Shown: positions 31,152 through 40,563, counted from the first letter of the stretch. The stretch: 41,064 nucleotides of DNA from Pseudoflavonifractor sp. An44 (GCF_002161675.1 NZ_NFIH01000023.1:1-41064); one strand, 5' to 3'. Notes: generated from the letters alone by a model not told the origin. Numbers and translations: made by a program.

Positions 31152-32081
31152 TTATCTCAAATATGCCCAAGTCGTGCCTAGCTGGGTTTCAAAGCCCAAG
31201 GATTGATACATCTTCTCGTCACAAGGCGCACAGCAAACCGTCAAGCTGGACATGCCTTGCTCACGACTCCATACCTGTGCGGCTTGGGTAAGCTGCCGAG
31301 CAATTCCTTTCTTGCGAAATGCCGGCTCCACATAGAAGTCATCCAATACCCCCACATCTGCACAAGAAAAGGTAGAAAAACATTTGACAACGCTGCACAT
31401 TCCAACTGCCCGGTCCTCACGTCTTGCCAGAAAGAACGTGATTTTCCCAGCTTGAATCGCCTGAGCCAGTTGCTCCTGTTCTTCTTTCGTCAGTGTCTGC
31501 TCGCCAATTTCCTTCAAAAATCCGTTTTCCAGCTTTTTCAGTTGCCAATCCTCTGGATCCGTGAGAATCTCAACGGTAATGGGAACCTCCTCTTTCGGGG
31601 GAAGCAGCATCAGGGCATCCCCCCATTCATCCACACCGTTTGTGACAAACCCCACACTCTCCCAAAATCGGAACCGCCGCGGGTCACCGCCGCAGTTGAG
31701 CTCGGCATAGTGTGCCCCGCGAGCTTTGGCCCAGGCTAGAAGCGCTTGGGCACACGCCCTTCCCGTGCCATTTCCACGGAACTCAGGATAGACACAGAAA
31801 TCCAGGATAAAGCACTTGCCGTCCTCAGAAGTAAAGATGACCGACAAAGCAACCCCAATGTTCTGGCCATCTCTATAAAAGAACAGATAATGGCACGGGT
31901 CCTGCGGTCTGTCATGGATTTGCTGCATCTGTGCCTGGCGCTCCTGGCTCAGAAAAAACTCTCGGTCCGTATCCCTTGGATTGGGGAATATATCCCGCCT
32001 GTAATAGGCCCGAAGTTGCTCCCAAAAGGCTGCAATCTCAACTTCTGTGACTGCTTCTCCAATGGTGATTTCATGTTTCAT
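31152..32081 (-). CDS. Tandem two-domain GNAT acetyltransferase
   Basis: 309 aa containing two GNAT domains. The first (about residues 1-165) has VYPEFRGNGTGRACAQALL as the acetyl-CoA loop. The second (about 170-309) has VEPAFRKKGIARQLTQAA and a Cys-rich SLTVCCAPCDEKMYQSLGF end. Both loops keep the R/QxxGxG/A pattern, so both halves may be active. GGAGGAGTACCC precedes ATG 32,081 on the minus strand. Substrate unknown; drug or metabolite acetylation is possible. Confidence 0.88.
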   Translation of the reverse strand: MKHEITIGEAVTEVEIAAFWEQLRAYYRRDIFPNPRDTDREFFLSQERQAQMQQIHDRPQDPCHYLFFYRDGQNIGVALSVIFTSEDGKCFILDFCVYPEFRGNGTGRACAQALLAWAKARGAHYAELNCGGDPRRFRFWESVGFVTNGVDEWGDALMLLPPKEEVPITVEILTDPEDWQLKKLENGFLKEIGEQTLTKEEQEQLAQAIQAGKITFFLARREDRAVGMCSVVKCFSTFSCADVGVLDDFYVEPAFRKKGIARQLTQAAQVWSREQGMSSLTVCCAPCDEKMYQSLGFETQLGTTWAYLR

Positions 32082-32332
32082 GGGTACTCCTCCAAAAAAT
32101 GATTCGGAGGGTTAGGAAGCGTGCACCCTCCATACACGATTCATCTTCATAAAAACCACCCTTTCTATTCTGAATTTGTATTTCAACACCCATGGGATGT
32201 CAATACCGTTGGTTTGATTTTAGGTCAAATGCGTACTCTATGTCAAGGATCTCCCAAGGTCATGCTACAAGCGATACTATTTATAATCTCAACAAGGTCT
32301 AGCACCATCCTGCTCCCAATTACGGACAGCCC
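32082..32332. other. Intergenic, no gene seen
   Basis: About 250 bp between two minus-strand GNAT genes, AT-richer than the flanks. No convincing ORF, RNA or repeat was recognised. Confidence 0.5.
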
Positions 32333-32860
32333 TTACTTCCATTCGTGGCTGAGAATCCGCATCATAACAAAATCGCTGTACTCATTGTTGTAGTAATACG
32401 CCTCTTCCAGAATCCCTTCCTGCTTGAATCCGATTTTCTTGTAGAATTCCAGCGCATCGGTATTCAATCCAACGACTCCGATGGAGACACGATGCATGTC
32501 GTACTCATGGAACGCCATATCAAGCATGATACGAATGGCTTCCGTCCCGTACCCTTTATGCTGCATCTCCGGATCGGGAATGATAATCGTCAGGTCCGTC
32601 TGGTGCCATGCCGGAAACATGCGCAGCAGGCCAGTCTCACCAATCAGATTGCCGTCCAGGTCGGTAATGGTAAACCAAAGCGAGTCTTTGGATTTATGGT
32701 TGACGGTAATGCAAGTTTTCATCTCTTCCTCGGTGGTAGGCTTCTCAAACCCACATTGAAACATAACCTGCGGCTGATTGAACCAATAGGTATAAAACGG
32801 CACATTTTCTTCTCTTTGCTTCCGCAAAATAATCCGTTTCCCCCTGATCTCTTTCTTCAT
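32333..32860 (-). CDS. RimJ/RimL-type GNAT acetyltransferase
   Basis: 175 aa, single GNAT domain. Features are LRKQREENVPFYTYWFN (typical N-terminal strand and helix of RimJ/RimL), GNLIGETGL, and the acetyl-CoA loop PEMQHKGYGTEAIRIML. The end LNTDALEFYKKIGFKQEGILEEAYY is the usual SpeG/RimJ-like motif. A weak AAAGG lies about 12 nt upstream. Substrate unknown: protein N-terminus, polyamine or antibiotic. Confidence 0.88.
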   Translation of the reverse strand: MKKEIRGKRIILRKQREENVPFYTYWFNQPQVMFQCGFEKPTTEEEMKTCITVNHKSKDSLWFTITDLDGNLIGETGLLRMFPAWHQTDLTIIIPDPEMQHKGYGTEAIRIMLDMAFHEYDMHRVSIGVVGLNTDALEFYKKIGFKQEGILEEAYYYNNEYSDFVMMRILSHEWK

Positions 32861-32981
32861 ATGTTTTCATAAACCTTTCTTTTGCTTCGACAAGTCTGGA
32901 TTTACCCATTATTTAGAGCCTTCTGTGTCCAACCCAACCAGTTGTTTTCGCTGCTTCCACCATACAACCGCTCTATTTTTA

Positions 32982-33932
32982 TCACATTTTCTTGCGAAGT
33001 GTACGTCTATATGTGGGTCCATCCGGGTCCGGAGGCGTCAGGACCTCAAACAGCCCCTCTTTGACAAATTGCTCGATTCGCTGGGCAATCCAGGCATCTC
33101 CAATCCCCAGCTGATACTTGCCTAAAATCATGCCGATAACCCTGGCTTCCACAAATTCTCTCTCCTGGGTCTTCAATTCTCTGAGAATATAGCTGTCATA
33201 CACCTCTTCCGGGGCACTCTGAACTCTGCCATTGAGGTAAATCCGCAGAGGTGCATTCTCCTTCTGAAGTTCACGCCAACGCTGGGCACAGGCCTCTACC
33301 AGCGCAGGCTTCCCCTCCCGCTGCAACGAGAGATACGCTCCCCATTCGCCGGGCCCCAGTTCTCCACAGCCTTGATACGTGCGAACCGTGGTGTCCTCCT
33401 GGTCGTTCCACGCTGGAATCTGGATCAAACAGACCGTTCCCCGCTGTTTCAAGGGGTGCAGTTGGGCCATCAGCCAGTGCATGCCACACATTTCATCCGG
33501 ATTATGGCTGTACCATACCCGCACGTCCTCTCCCCCGGCACACCGGGCCAAGACGGAAGCCAAATCCTGCCGGGCGTTTTGTAACTCTTCCTCCAGTTCT
33601 TGCTCCATGTCTTCCCGGGGCCAGACCGAGGCGAGCTTCTTCAAAGTGGCACGTCTCTGCTCCCCCGGTTCTGTCTCCGTGATCTCGCCCTCGCTGAGGG
33701 CCAGATCGAAACAGTAAATATCATTTCTCTCACTTCCCAGAGAAACGGCGTTTTCCCAGTCCCGACGGGCCCGTTCTTCCGCCTGCATCTGTGCGGCATG
33801 GAGTTCTTCCTCTGTGAGTTGGTCGCCCTCCACAAACGCCACAGCAGTGCCGCTACGATATGGTCCCACGCCATAGCTCTGCGCCACTCTCCGGCTGCCA
33901 TATGCACTCCGGCTAAAGACTACTTCCAGCAT
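32982..33932 (-). CDS. DUF1835/DUF3658-family protein
   Basis: 316 aa from the minus-strand ATG at 33,932 with GAAGGGG upstream. It begins MLEVVFSRSAYGSRRVAQ, has the central VRVWYSHNPDEMCGMHWLMAQL and the C-terminal winged-helix-like segment RIEQFVKEGLFEVL. This matches the two-part DUF1835 (N-terminal) and DUF3658 (C-terminal) proteins of Firmicutes, whose biochemical role is unknown. The many acidic residues at 35-120 are notable. It has its own promoter. Confidence 0.85.
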   Translation of the reverse strand: MLEVVFSRSAYGSRRVAQSYGVGPYRSGTAVAFVEGDQLTEEELHAAQMQAEERARRDWENAVSLGSERNDIYCFDLALSEGEITETEPGEQRRATLKKLASVWPREDMEQELEEELQNARQDLASVLARCAGGEDVRVWYSHNPDEMCGMHWLMAQLHPLKQRGTVCLIQIPAWNDQEDTTVRTYQGCGELGPGEWGAYLSLQREGKPALVEACAQRWRELQKENAPLRIYLNGRVQSAPEEVYDSYILRELKTQEREFVEARVIGMILGKYQLGIGDAWIAQRIEQFVKEGLFEVLTPPDPDGPTYRRTLRKKM

Positions 33933-33975
33933 ATCAATAGAACCCCTTCACGTTTTTTCGTGTTGATGTTCCATC

Positions 33976-34004
33976 ATTATACCACGTAGAACAGCCGCCG
34001 TCAG
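33976..34004 (-). promoter_or_regulatory. Promoter of the DUF1835-family gene
   Basis: On the minus strand CTGACG (34,004-33,999) and TATAAT (33,981-33,976) are spaced 17 bp. A symmetrical CACG-TTTTTT-CGTG (33,949-33,962) lies between it and the gene. Confidence 0.6.
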
Positions 34005-34105
34005 GACTTTTTGTGTTGGGGCGTTTTGTAAACCAGTCATTGACAACAGGTGGTGGACAAGACCGTCCAACCGATATATCCTAAGAGAGAAAGGTGGATA
34101 CTTCT

Positions 34106-35017
34106 ATGGAATTAAAAGACAAATTGAGAGCTTTGAGATCTGACTTTCACTATTCTCAAGAGGATATCGCAGACTATCTTCAAGTGAGCCGACAAGCGGT
34201 CTCACGATGGGAAACTGGTGCCGCAATGCCCTGCACCGAAAATCTAATCAAGCTGTCCCAGCTCTATCAGGTCTCACTCTACGAGCTGGAAGACGGCGCG
34301 GTAGAACACCTGTCCTTTCAAGTAAAACTCTTAAATCACTTGCTAAAAACAACGGTTCCCCGCAATGTTCTCAATCAGAATATCGAGTATATCGTTATGG
34401 AGCATGGCTGGTCACAGGAGCAATATGACAAGCTGAATTTGTTTTTGGTCCAAGCTTGGAACGATTATCCGAAATGGACCGTTGACTATTTTAGAACGAA
34501 TTTACAGGAAGTTCTCACGACCAACGTCTCCACCATTGTTTTGTATCAAATACTAAACGCCTATTCTTCTTTCACGCAGCGAGCGCTGACCCCAGATTTC
34601 AACCTGTACCCTTCAAAAAACGCAATTCTTCGCCAACTGGATTCCTTATCCTCTCAAATTCTTCCCTCCCCCATCCAAAGTTTTTTCCGCCGCTTACAAC
34701 AGCACGGATTGAAGATCGACCAGTTATCAGAAAAAGAACCGTCCTATATCGGAGCTTCCGCAGGCTGTGGGTTCTCTCTGCACGGATGGGAAGAGGAGAT
34801 CGAGATTTACCTTTTTGATCCATCGGACACACAAAGCATCGCAACAATTGAAAACCTACAAAACATCCAATCCAACAGGCCTTTGACGCTATATCTGGGC
34901 AAAAACTCAAAAATCGAACAGGCCATTGACGGGTATGCCTATCACCAGGGGCTGTTATTATGTCAGTATCTCCATCACCCGGCCAAAGATTTGTTGCGAA
35001 AGGCACTTCATTTCTGA
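34106..35017 (+). CDS. XRE-family regulator with a long C-terminal domain
   Basis: 303 aa from ATG 34,106 with GAGAAAGGTGG upstream. The N-terminal HTH_3 domain is YSQEDIADYLQVSRQAVSRWETGAAMP (about residues 15-42). The remaining ~230 residues are a mixed helical/beta region with no recognised family; a C-terminal half with CGFSLHGWEEEIEIYLFDPSD and a periodic beta pattern may sense a ligand. It is divergent from the DUF1835 gene. The stop codon lies inside its terminator. Confidence 0.85.
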   Translation: MELKDKLRALRSDFHYSQEDIADYLQVSRQAVSRWETGAAMPCTENLIKLSQLYQVSLYELEDGAVEHLSFQVKLLNHLLKTTVPRNVLNQNIEYIVMEHGWSQEQYDKLNLFLVQAWNDYPKWTVDYFRTNLQEVLTTNVSTIVLYQILNAYSSFTQRALTPDFNLYPSKNAILRQLDSLSSQILPSPIQSFFRRLQQHGLKIDQLSEKEPSYIGASAGCGFSLHGWEEEIEIYLFDPSDTQSIATIENLQNIQSNRPLTLYLGKNSKIEQAIDGYAYHQGLLLCQYLHHPAKDLLRKALHF

Positions 35018-35034
35018 GAATGAAGTGCCTTTTG
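34999..35034 (+). terminator. Bidirectional terminator overlapping the stop codon
   Basis: AAAGGCACTTCATT (34,999-35,012) pairs perfectly with AATGAAGTGCCTTT (35,019-35,032), followed by TTTG. The loop contains the TGA of the XRE gene. Confidence 0.9.
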
Positions 35035-35072
35035 TAACGTCTTAAACTGATTGGAGTGCAGGTTCTACGCTC

Positions 35073-36254
35073 CTATCGCCCGGTGACCTGATACTTCCGA
35101 TAGCACTGCCAGCACAGGCCTCCAAAGAGAAGGGCCAGCAGGACATACAGCGGAACGCTGAACTCAATGGCGTTGAGCTGGAAGGGGGGTACGAGGAAGT
35201 AGTCGTACAGGGTGGCCGTGCTGATGCGGGAGAAGGGCAGGTAGCTGGTCACCTGCTGCACCAGGCGTCCCTGGCCCTGAAACAGCCCCAACACGGTGAT
35301 TCCAGACAGGAGAAAGGGCACCGCCAGGGCCAGCACCGCCGAGCGCAGCAGCTCCGAGATCAGCATCACCAATCCACCCATGGCCATGCCCCCCAGCACC
35401 AGAAGGGCCAGCAGCACCAGCACAAATCCGCCCATGGACAGGTGCAGGGGCAGCGTTCCCAGGCTCCACAACCGGAGAGCGGTGGAAAAGCCATCCAGCC
35501 CGTAAAACCCACCGTAGACCAGGATGTACACCCCGGACAAGACCAATGTCAGCCCAGCGGCAAAGCTGCACCCCGCCGCCCAGCGGGCCCAGAAGGCGGT
35601 GGTTTTCCCTTTGGCGCTGGTCAACACCAGCTGGTCGGTGCGAGTGCGGTGCTCCTCTGAGAAGAGGCGGCACAGACACATGGCAGACAGCAGCACCGCC
35701 ACCTGGCACAGCAGGCCGGAATCCCGGGCCATGGCCTGCCAGCCTCCGGCGTAGTCCAAGGTAAAGAGCCCCAGGCTGCTGGCCTTTCCCTGCCAATAGG
35801 CCATCTCTTGGTCGGTCAAAAGGCACTCCTCCTGGTTGACCTCAAAGCGGCGCACCTTGTCCCGGTAAAATCTCTGAGCCGTGACCTCCTGGCCCAGCAT
35901 GGTGTTGAGATAGGAAAAGGGCGAGTAGCCACCCAAATTACTCAGAATTGTCCCGGTGTCACTGTCTGCGTATTCCGCCGCCAGCTGCTCCATGAGCGGG
36001 TCATCCAGCAGCCGCCCGGACAACCCTCGCAGGTAATCCCGGCCCATGGCCTCCACTGCTCCATAGTTTCCAATCTGCCGTTCCACTGTACGGTCCCCGG
36101 CATCATAGACGTTGAAGTAGTACCCGGTGGAGGCGAAGGTGAGCAGATTCCAGCCGAATATCATGGCTGCCCCCAGCAGCAGGGACACCAGCACCAGCCG
36201 CTGCCCCAAAATCTTTTTCAGTTCAAAGATGTACAGGGTACCAAATTCCTTCAT
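35073..36254 (-). CDS. ABC-2 type permease, second of two
   Basis: 393 aa. The start FGTLYIFELKKILGQRLVLVSLL is shared with the next permease. It has one N-terminal helix (about residues 17-36), an extracytoplasmic segment of ~145 residues, then five C-terminal helices and the EEHRTRTDQLVLTSAKGK cytoplasmic loop. GAGGTGG precedes the ATG on the minus strand. It is the last gene of the ECF-sigma/ABC operon. Paralogous with the 36,264-37,508 gene; together they likely form a heterodimeric channel. Confidence 0.88.
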   Translation of the reverse strand: MKEFGTLYIFELKKILGQRLVLVSLLLGAAMIFGWNLLTFASTGYYFNVYDAGDRTVERQIGNYGAVEAMGRDYLRGLSGRLLDDPLMEQLAAEYADSDTGTILSNLGGYSPFSYLNTMLGQEVTAQRFYRDKVRRFEVNQEECLLTDQEMAYWQGKASSLGLFTLDYAGGWQAMARDSGLLCQVAVLLSAMCLCRLFSEEHRTRTDQLVLTSAKGKTTAFWARWAAGCSFAAGLTLVLSGVYILVYGGFYGLDGFSTALRLWSLGTLPLHLSMGGFVLVLLALLVLGGMAMGGLVMLISELLRSAVLALAVPFLLSGITVLGLFQGQGRLVQQVTSYLPFSRISTATLYDYFLVPPFQLNAIEFSVPLYVLLALLFGGLCWQCYRKYQVTGR

Positions 36255-36263
36255 ACCGCCACC

Positions 36264-37508
36264 TCATTCCTGTTCCACCACGTGCCGTCGGTACAGCCAG
36301 AAGCACCAGACCAGGCAGAGGATGGCCAGCAGGCCATAGAGCCAAGCCGACACGGTGATGCTCTCCAGCTGTATGCCCCCCAGGGAAACCAGCCGCTCAT
36401 CCAGAAGAAACTCTTCGCTGATACGGCGAGTGGGAAAATAGCTCCAAATCTGAACCTGCATCCGGCTATAGTACGATGGACCAAACATCAGGGAGAGCAG
36501 CATAAGCCCCAGAGGCAGTGCCAGGGCGGGAATGGCCCGGCGAAAGAGCTTGGACAGGAGCATGGCCAGAGCTCCCGCAAACAGGAGGATGAGCAGGCTC
36601 ACGCCCACGGTGACCAGTACCCCCTGGCCCGCTGTCATGACCCGACTGCTGGCACACAACCGGGTTTCTCCAAATCCCGGGCGCAGGTTCTCCACCTCCA
36701 GCAGCTGAATGGGCACCCCCGCCCCCTGGGCTCCATGGACAAAAAACTGGATGGCGGCGGTGACGGCAAACAGCAACAAAAGGGCACCGCCGGCCAGAGT
36801 CTCCCCCGCCACCAGCCGGGCCAGTACCAGGGACTTCCGCCCGTGTTTGCTGCTGGTGAGGATGGGCCAGGTCTTGTACACGTGGTCGTCGGAAAAGCTG
36901 CCGCACAGGCAGACAAACACAAAGGGCAGCACCATGAGGTTGAGCCATTGGGCCATGCTCAAGATCCCGCTGTACCCCTTGGCATAGTCCAGGGTATAGG
37001 GGGTGGTGATTCCAGCCCGCTCCGTCTCCCAGTAGTCGATTTCCTTCTGGGTGAGGCGTTGGTTTTGGTATTGCTCCTCCTGCCAGTACGCTATGGCTTC
37101 GTAGGTCTTATCCGCCATCTGATCCGTCCAGTCCCCCATGGGATTGAGAAATGTTACGCTAATTGCGTCCTGCACCAGAAAGCGGTTTAATAGAAGAAAA
37201 CTCACTGGCCAAATGGTTTTTTCCAGGTAGTATTCATTTAGCTCCCGCATTTCCAGAGCCGCCTCATTGTCCAGCAGGCACCCGGCGTCCTCCTTGGAAA
37301 AACGGCGCTCCAGCTGGATGGCCTCATAGCGGGAGACAGTGTCAAAGACCAGGGTCCCGTCCTCTTCCGCATACGCCACCTCCTCCTGCGCCAGAAGAGG
37401 TTTCACGTTGAGAAAGAGGGTGACCCCCACCATCAGCACCAGAAGGAGGAGTATATAGGGTCTTGTGAGGATTTTTTTCAGTTCATAGCGGTAGAGTGTT
37501 CCAAACAT
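36264..37508 (-). CDS. ABC-2 type permease, first of two
   Basis: 414 aa from the ATG at 37,508 (GGAGGG 8 nt upstream; GTG at 37,514 also in frame but too close). It has the same plan as its neighbour: MFGTLYRYELKKILTRPYILLLLVLM, an extracytoplasmic region of ~160 residues, then C-terminal helices with the DDHVYKTWPILTSSKHGRKSL loop. It ends with a basic RRHVVEQE tail, 10 bp before the next start. Exported substrate unknown. Confidence 0.88.
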   Translation of the reverse strand: MFGTLYRYELKKILTRPYILLLLVLMVGVTLFLNVKPLLAQEEVAYAEEDGTLVFDTVSRYEAIQLERRFSKEDAGCLLDNEAALEMRELNEYYLEKTIWPVSFLLLNRFLVQDAISVTFLNPMGDWTDQMADKTYEAIAYWQEEQYQNQRLTQKEIDYWETERAGITTPYTLDYAKGYSGILSMAQWLNLMVLPFVFVCLCGSFSDDHVYKTWPILTSSKHGRKSLVLARLVAGETLAGGALLLLFAVTAAIQFFVHGAQGAGVPIQLLEVENLRPGFGETRLCASSRVMTAGQGVLVTVGVSLLILLFAGALAMLLSKLFRRAIPALALPLGLMLLSLMFGPSYYSRMQVQIWSYFPTRRISEEFLLDERLVSLGGIQLESITVSAWLYGLLAILCLVWCFWLYRRHVVEQE

Positions 37509-37510
37509 GC

Positions 37511-38212
37511 TCACATCCCTCCCCCTTCAAACTGCCTGAGATAAAAGCCTTCCAGGTCCTGGGGGGTGTCGTGGGCCTCCCCGTCGTAGATGAGCTGACC
37601 GTCCCGGACCATCAGAATCCGATCTGCGATGTGTTCCACATCCGAGACGATGTGGGTGGAGAGGAGCACGATGCTCCCCTCTCCCTGCTCCTGGATAAGG
37701 GTGCGGAAGCGCACCCGCTCCTTGGGGTCCAGCCCGGCGGTGGGCTCGTCCAAAATGAGGAGCTTGGGCTGGTTTAAGAGGGCCTGGGCAATGCCCAACC
37801 GCTGCTTCATGCCCCCGGAGTAGGTCCGGATTTTCTTGCGCCCCACGTCCGCCAGCCCCACCACTTCCAGCAGCTCCAGGCTGCGTTGCCGGGCACGGCT
37901 GCGCTCCATCCCTTTCAACGCCGCCATGTAGAGGAGAAAATCCAGCCCGGTAAAGCTGGGGTAGTAGCCGAAGTCCTGGGGCAGATAGCCCAGGACAGCC
38001 CGGTAGGCCTCGGTGGACACATCCAGGCCGTCCAGGGAGATGGTACCGCTGGTGGGCCGCAGAATGCCGCAGATCATCCGCATCAGGGTGGTTTTGCCCG
38101 CCCCGTTGGCTCCCAGCAGCCCGGTGACCCCCGGCTTGAGGGTGAGGCTGATGCGGTCTACAGCAATTTTAGCGCCGTACTGCTTGGTAATTCGGTCCAT
38201 GTTCAATTCCAT
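37511..38212 (-). CDS. ABC transporter ATP-binding protein
   Basis: 233 aa from the ATG at 38,212 with GGGGAGGAATT upstream; the longer open frame to 38,500 runs through another gene and lacks a start signal. Walker A is GANGAGKTT (about residues 33-41), signature YSGGMKQRLGIA, Walker B LLILDEPTAGLDP, H-loop LSTHIVSD. It is the CcmA/YhaQ-type ATPase of ABC-2 exporters. It overlaps the membrane protein gene by 10 bp and is followed by two permeases. Confidence 0.93.
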   Translation of the reverse strand: MELNMDRITKQYGAKIAVDRISLTLKPGVTGLLGANGAGKTTLMRMICGILRPTSGTISLDGLDVSTEAYRAVLGYLPQDFGYYPSFTGLDFLLYMAALKGMERSRARQRSLELLEVVGLADVGRKKIRTYSGGMKQRLGIAQALLNQPKLLILDEPTAGLDPKERVRFRTLIQEQGEGSIVLLSTHIVSDVEHIADRILMVRDGQLIYDGEAHDTPQDLEGFYLRQFEGGGM

Positions 38213-38916
38213 ACCAATTCCTCCCCACAAAATAGATACTTTCCATACTCCCAAATCATCAAACCCAGCAGAACAAGGGTAAATCCCGCCAAAGTCACCG
38301 GGTGATTTCCCGTCTCCAAGACCGGCCATGCACTCTGCCACAGATAGCACAGCCCGCTCACCGCTGCCGCTGCCACGGCGCACAGAAACACCACCTCGCT
38401 GCCCCGAAACCGACGGGAGAGCACCAGGCAAATGAGAGACGTGAGGCAGTAGGGGCACAGGAGCATACACCCCGTCTGGGCCAAAGGAAGCTGACTCCAT
38501 CCCGCCACCAGGGGCAAGAGCACCGCCAGCAGCACCAAATTTCCCAGCCCCAACAGGGTCAGCCGGGCCATCAGAAGCGTTTTCAGAGAGAACCGGGCGG
38601 ACATCTCCAATTCCTCCATGTGATAGCGGGCGGAGCGGCTGAGTTCGGTGACGGTGGCCAGCGCCGCAAAGGGCAGCAAGGCAGACACCCGCCAGACCTC
38701 CTGGGGGTTATTGTTTTGGGTGATGAGCAGGGCGAAGACCAAGATGCCCACCGATACCAGCCAGCTCCAGGGGCGAAGATACGCCCCCTGGGTGACCAAA
38801 AACCGGAAGCTGGACAGCTCCGGCTGCTGGAACTGCTTTAAAAACTCCTGTTTTTTTCGGGCCGCAGGGGGCAGATAGACCTGTTGCAGCCCCTGCTTCC
38901 ATGGTTTGTCACGCAT
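38203..38916 (-). CDS. Membrane protein between the ECF sigma and ABC genes
   Basis: 237 aa from the ATG at 38,916 with GGGAGGGAG upstream. A cytoplasmic N-terminal ~50 residues (basic, LPPAARKKQEFLKQF) precede six predicted membrane helices. It overlaps the sigma factor gene by 8 bp and the ATPase by 10 bp. Position suggests an anti-sigma factor or a third transporter subunit; no ZAS-type metal motif is seen, so the role remains open. Confidence 0.8.
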   Translation of the reverse strand: MRDKPWKQGLQQVYLPPAARKKQEFLKQFQQPELSSFRFLVTQGAYLRPWSWLVSVGILVFALLITQNNNPQEVWRVSALLPFAALATVTELSRSARYHMEELEMSARFSLKTLLMARLTLLGLGNLVLLAVLLPLVAGWSQLPLAQTGCMLLCPYCLTSLICLVLSRRFRGSEVVFLCAVAAAAVSGLCYLWQSAWPVLETGNHPVTLAGFTLVLLGLMIWEYGKYLFCGEELVWN

Positions 38917-39367
38917 AAAACTCCCTCCCATCCAGCTGACTGCGCAGCTGTTTCAAAATCTGTTTTTCCCGCCGATACACCGCAAAGCGGGACACCCCCA
39001 GAAGGTCGGCGATTTTTCCCACGGGAAGCTGGTTGGTATACCGCAGGAAGATGAGCTCTCGGTCCTCCTCCGGCAATTGGTCCAGAACCTGCTCCAGAGC
39101 AATGCGCAGGGTGTGGGCCTCCTCCTGGTCCTGGACCGGCGGGGGCACCTGGTCCAGGGGCAACTCCTGTCTGGCTCGGTAGAAGTCCACGCAGAGGTTG
39201 CGGGCAATGGTGTAGAGGTAGGCGGTGTGCCGCTCCATCTCCCCCACATTGTGGGTGCGGAGAAAGCGCAGAAAGGTCTCTTGGGTGATGTCCTCTGCGG
39301 TCTGGGGGTGGCGGGTCTTCATATAGCAGTACCGATACAGCTTGTCATATCGCTCTTCCAAATCCAT
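38909..39367 (-). CDS. ECF-type sigma factor
   Basis: 152 aa. Region 2 (about residues 1-70) has LYRYCYMKTRHPQTAEDITQETFLRFL and AYLYTIARNLCVDFYR. Region 4 (about 100-150) has LPEEDRELIFLRYTNQLPVGKIADLLGVSRFAVYRREKQILKQL. It is the first gene of the operon that continues with the membrane protein and ABC exporter, so the exporter is probably under its control. A minus-strand TATAAT lies at 39,451-39,446. Confidence 0.92.
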   Translation of the reverse strand: MDLEERYDKLYRYCYMKTRHPQTAEDITQETFLRFLRTHNVGEMERHTAYLYTIARNLCVDFYRARQELPLDQVPPPVQDQEEAHTLRIALEQVLDQLPEEDRELIFLRYTNQLPVGKIADLLGVSRFAVYRREKQILKQLRSQLDGREFYA

Positions 39368-39511
39368 GCCAGCGGCTCACCCCTTTCATTTGATATAACG
39401 GTGGAGGCAGGTGAAATGTGCGGGGGATAAAAATAATTCTGTCCCATTATAGAATAAAATGGCAGAATGAAACAGACGGTTTCCACAAAGGCCCCATTCC
39501 CCCAAATTCCA

Positions 39512-39540
39512 TTGACGCTCCCCGCCCCGTGGTGTATTCT
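39512..39540 (+). promoter_or_regulatory. Promoter of the MoxR/DUF58 operon
   Basis: TTGACG (39,512-39,517) and TATTCT (39,535-39,540), spacer 17 bp, about 79 bp upstream of MoxR. The divergent gap 39,368-39,618 holds no ORF. Confidence 0.65.
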
Positions 39541-39618
39541 TACAGTGAACAGACTTCCAACACTGGGAGACATCTCTCAAATTTATAATACAATACACAC
39601 GAGAAAGGGGACCATCCT

Positions 39619-40560
39619 ATGCACACCGAACAGGTGGCCATTCGCAGCATTCTCGCCCAAGTACGCAAGGCAGTACGGGGCAAAGACCAGGTGTTAGCCC
39701 GGGTCCTGCTGTCCATTTTGGCCCGGGGCCACATTTTGCTGGAAGACATCCCCGGCGTGGGCAAGACCACCATGGCCCTGGCCTTTTCCAAGGCCCTGGG
39801 CCTGCGCTGTCAGCGGGTGCAGTTCACCCCGGATGTGATGCCCTCCGACCTCACCGGATTTTCTGTATACAACCAGGAGCGCCGGGGCTTTGAGTACCAC
39901 GCCGGAGCCCTGATGTGCAACCTGTTTTTGGCCGACGAGCTCAACCGGGCCACCAGCCGCACCCAGTCGGCTCTGCTGGAGGCCATGGAGGAGGGCCAGG
40001 TGACGGTGGACGGGGTGTCCCGCCCCATTCCCCAGCCCTTTGTGGTCATCGCCACCCAGAACCCCGTGGGCGCCGCCGGAACCCAGCCCCTCCCCGACTC
40101 CCAGCTGGACCGCTTTACCATCCGTCTCTCCCTGGGCTACCCCTCCCGTCAGGCGGAGTTTGCCATGGTGCGGGACCGCCAGGGTGGCAATCCCCTGGAC
40201 CAGGTGGAGCAGGCGGTGGACCACACCGGACTGGCCGGGCTGCGCCGGGCGGTGGACCAGGTCCACGTGTCCGACGACGTGCTCAGCTATCTGCTGGAGC
40301 TCATTGAGGCCACCCGCCGGGACCCCCAGATTCTCCAGGGGGCCAGCCCCCGTGCCACCCTGGCCCTGACCCACATCAGCCAGGCCCTGGCTCTGGCCTC
40401 GGACCGGGACTACGTGGTCCCTGAGGACGTGCAGTCCATGTTCTACGACGTCATTGCCCACCGCCTCATCTTCGCCCCCCGGGCGGCGGAGACCCCCCAG
40501 GCCCAAAAGGAGCTGATGGCCCGGCTGATGCAGGGGGTCAAAGCCCCCCGGCTGAGATAA
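39619..40560 (+). CDS. MoxR-family AAA+ ATPase
   Basis: 313 aa. Walker A DIPGVGKTT (about residues 43-51), Walker B LFLADE (about 102-107), sensor 1 ATQNP, an ASPRA motif (sensor 2 region), and the C-terminal lid with VPEDVQSMFYDVIAHRL. MoxR ATPases act as chaperones for complexes containing von Willebrand factor-like or DUF58 proteins, and here a DUF58 gene follows after 3 bp. GC content is very high, typical of the chromosomal part of the window. Confidence 0.93.
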   Translation: MHTEQVAIRSILAQVRKAVRGKDQVLARVLLSILARGHILLEDIPGVGKTTMALAFSKALGLRCQRVQFTPDVMPSDLTGFSVYNQERRGFEYHAGALMCNLFLADELNRATSRTQSALLEAMEEGQVTVDGVSRPIPQPFVVIATQNPVGAAGTQPLPDSQLDRFTIRLSLGYPSRQAEFAMVRDRQGGNPLDQVEQAVDHTGLAGLRRAVDQVHVSDDVLSYLLELIEATRRDPQILQGASPRATLALTHISQALALASDRDYVVPEDVQSMFYDVIAHRLIFAPRAAETPQAQKELMARLMQGVKAPRLR

Positions 40561-40563
40561 GCC

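Noticed and set aside
35808-37190. 460-aa plus-strand ORF
   Set aside because: Antisense to two clear ABC permease genes in GC-rich DNA; low-complexity Gln/His-rich composition typical of shadow frames.
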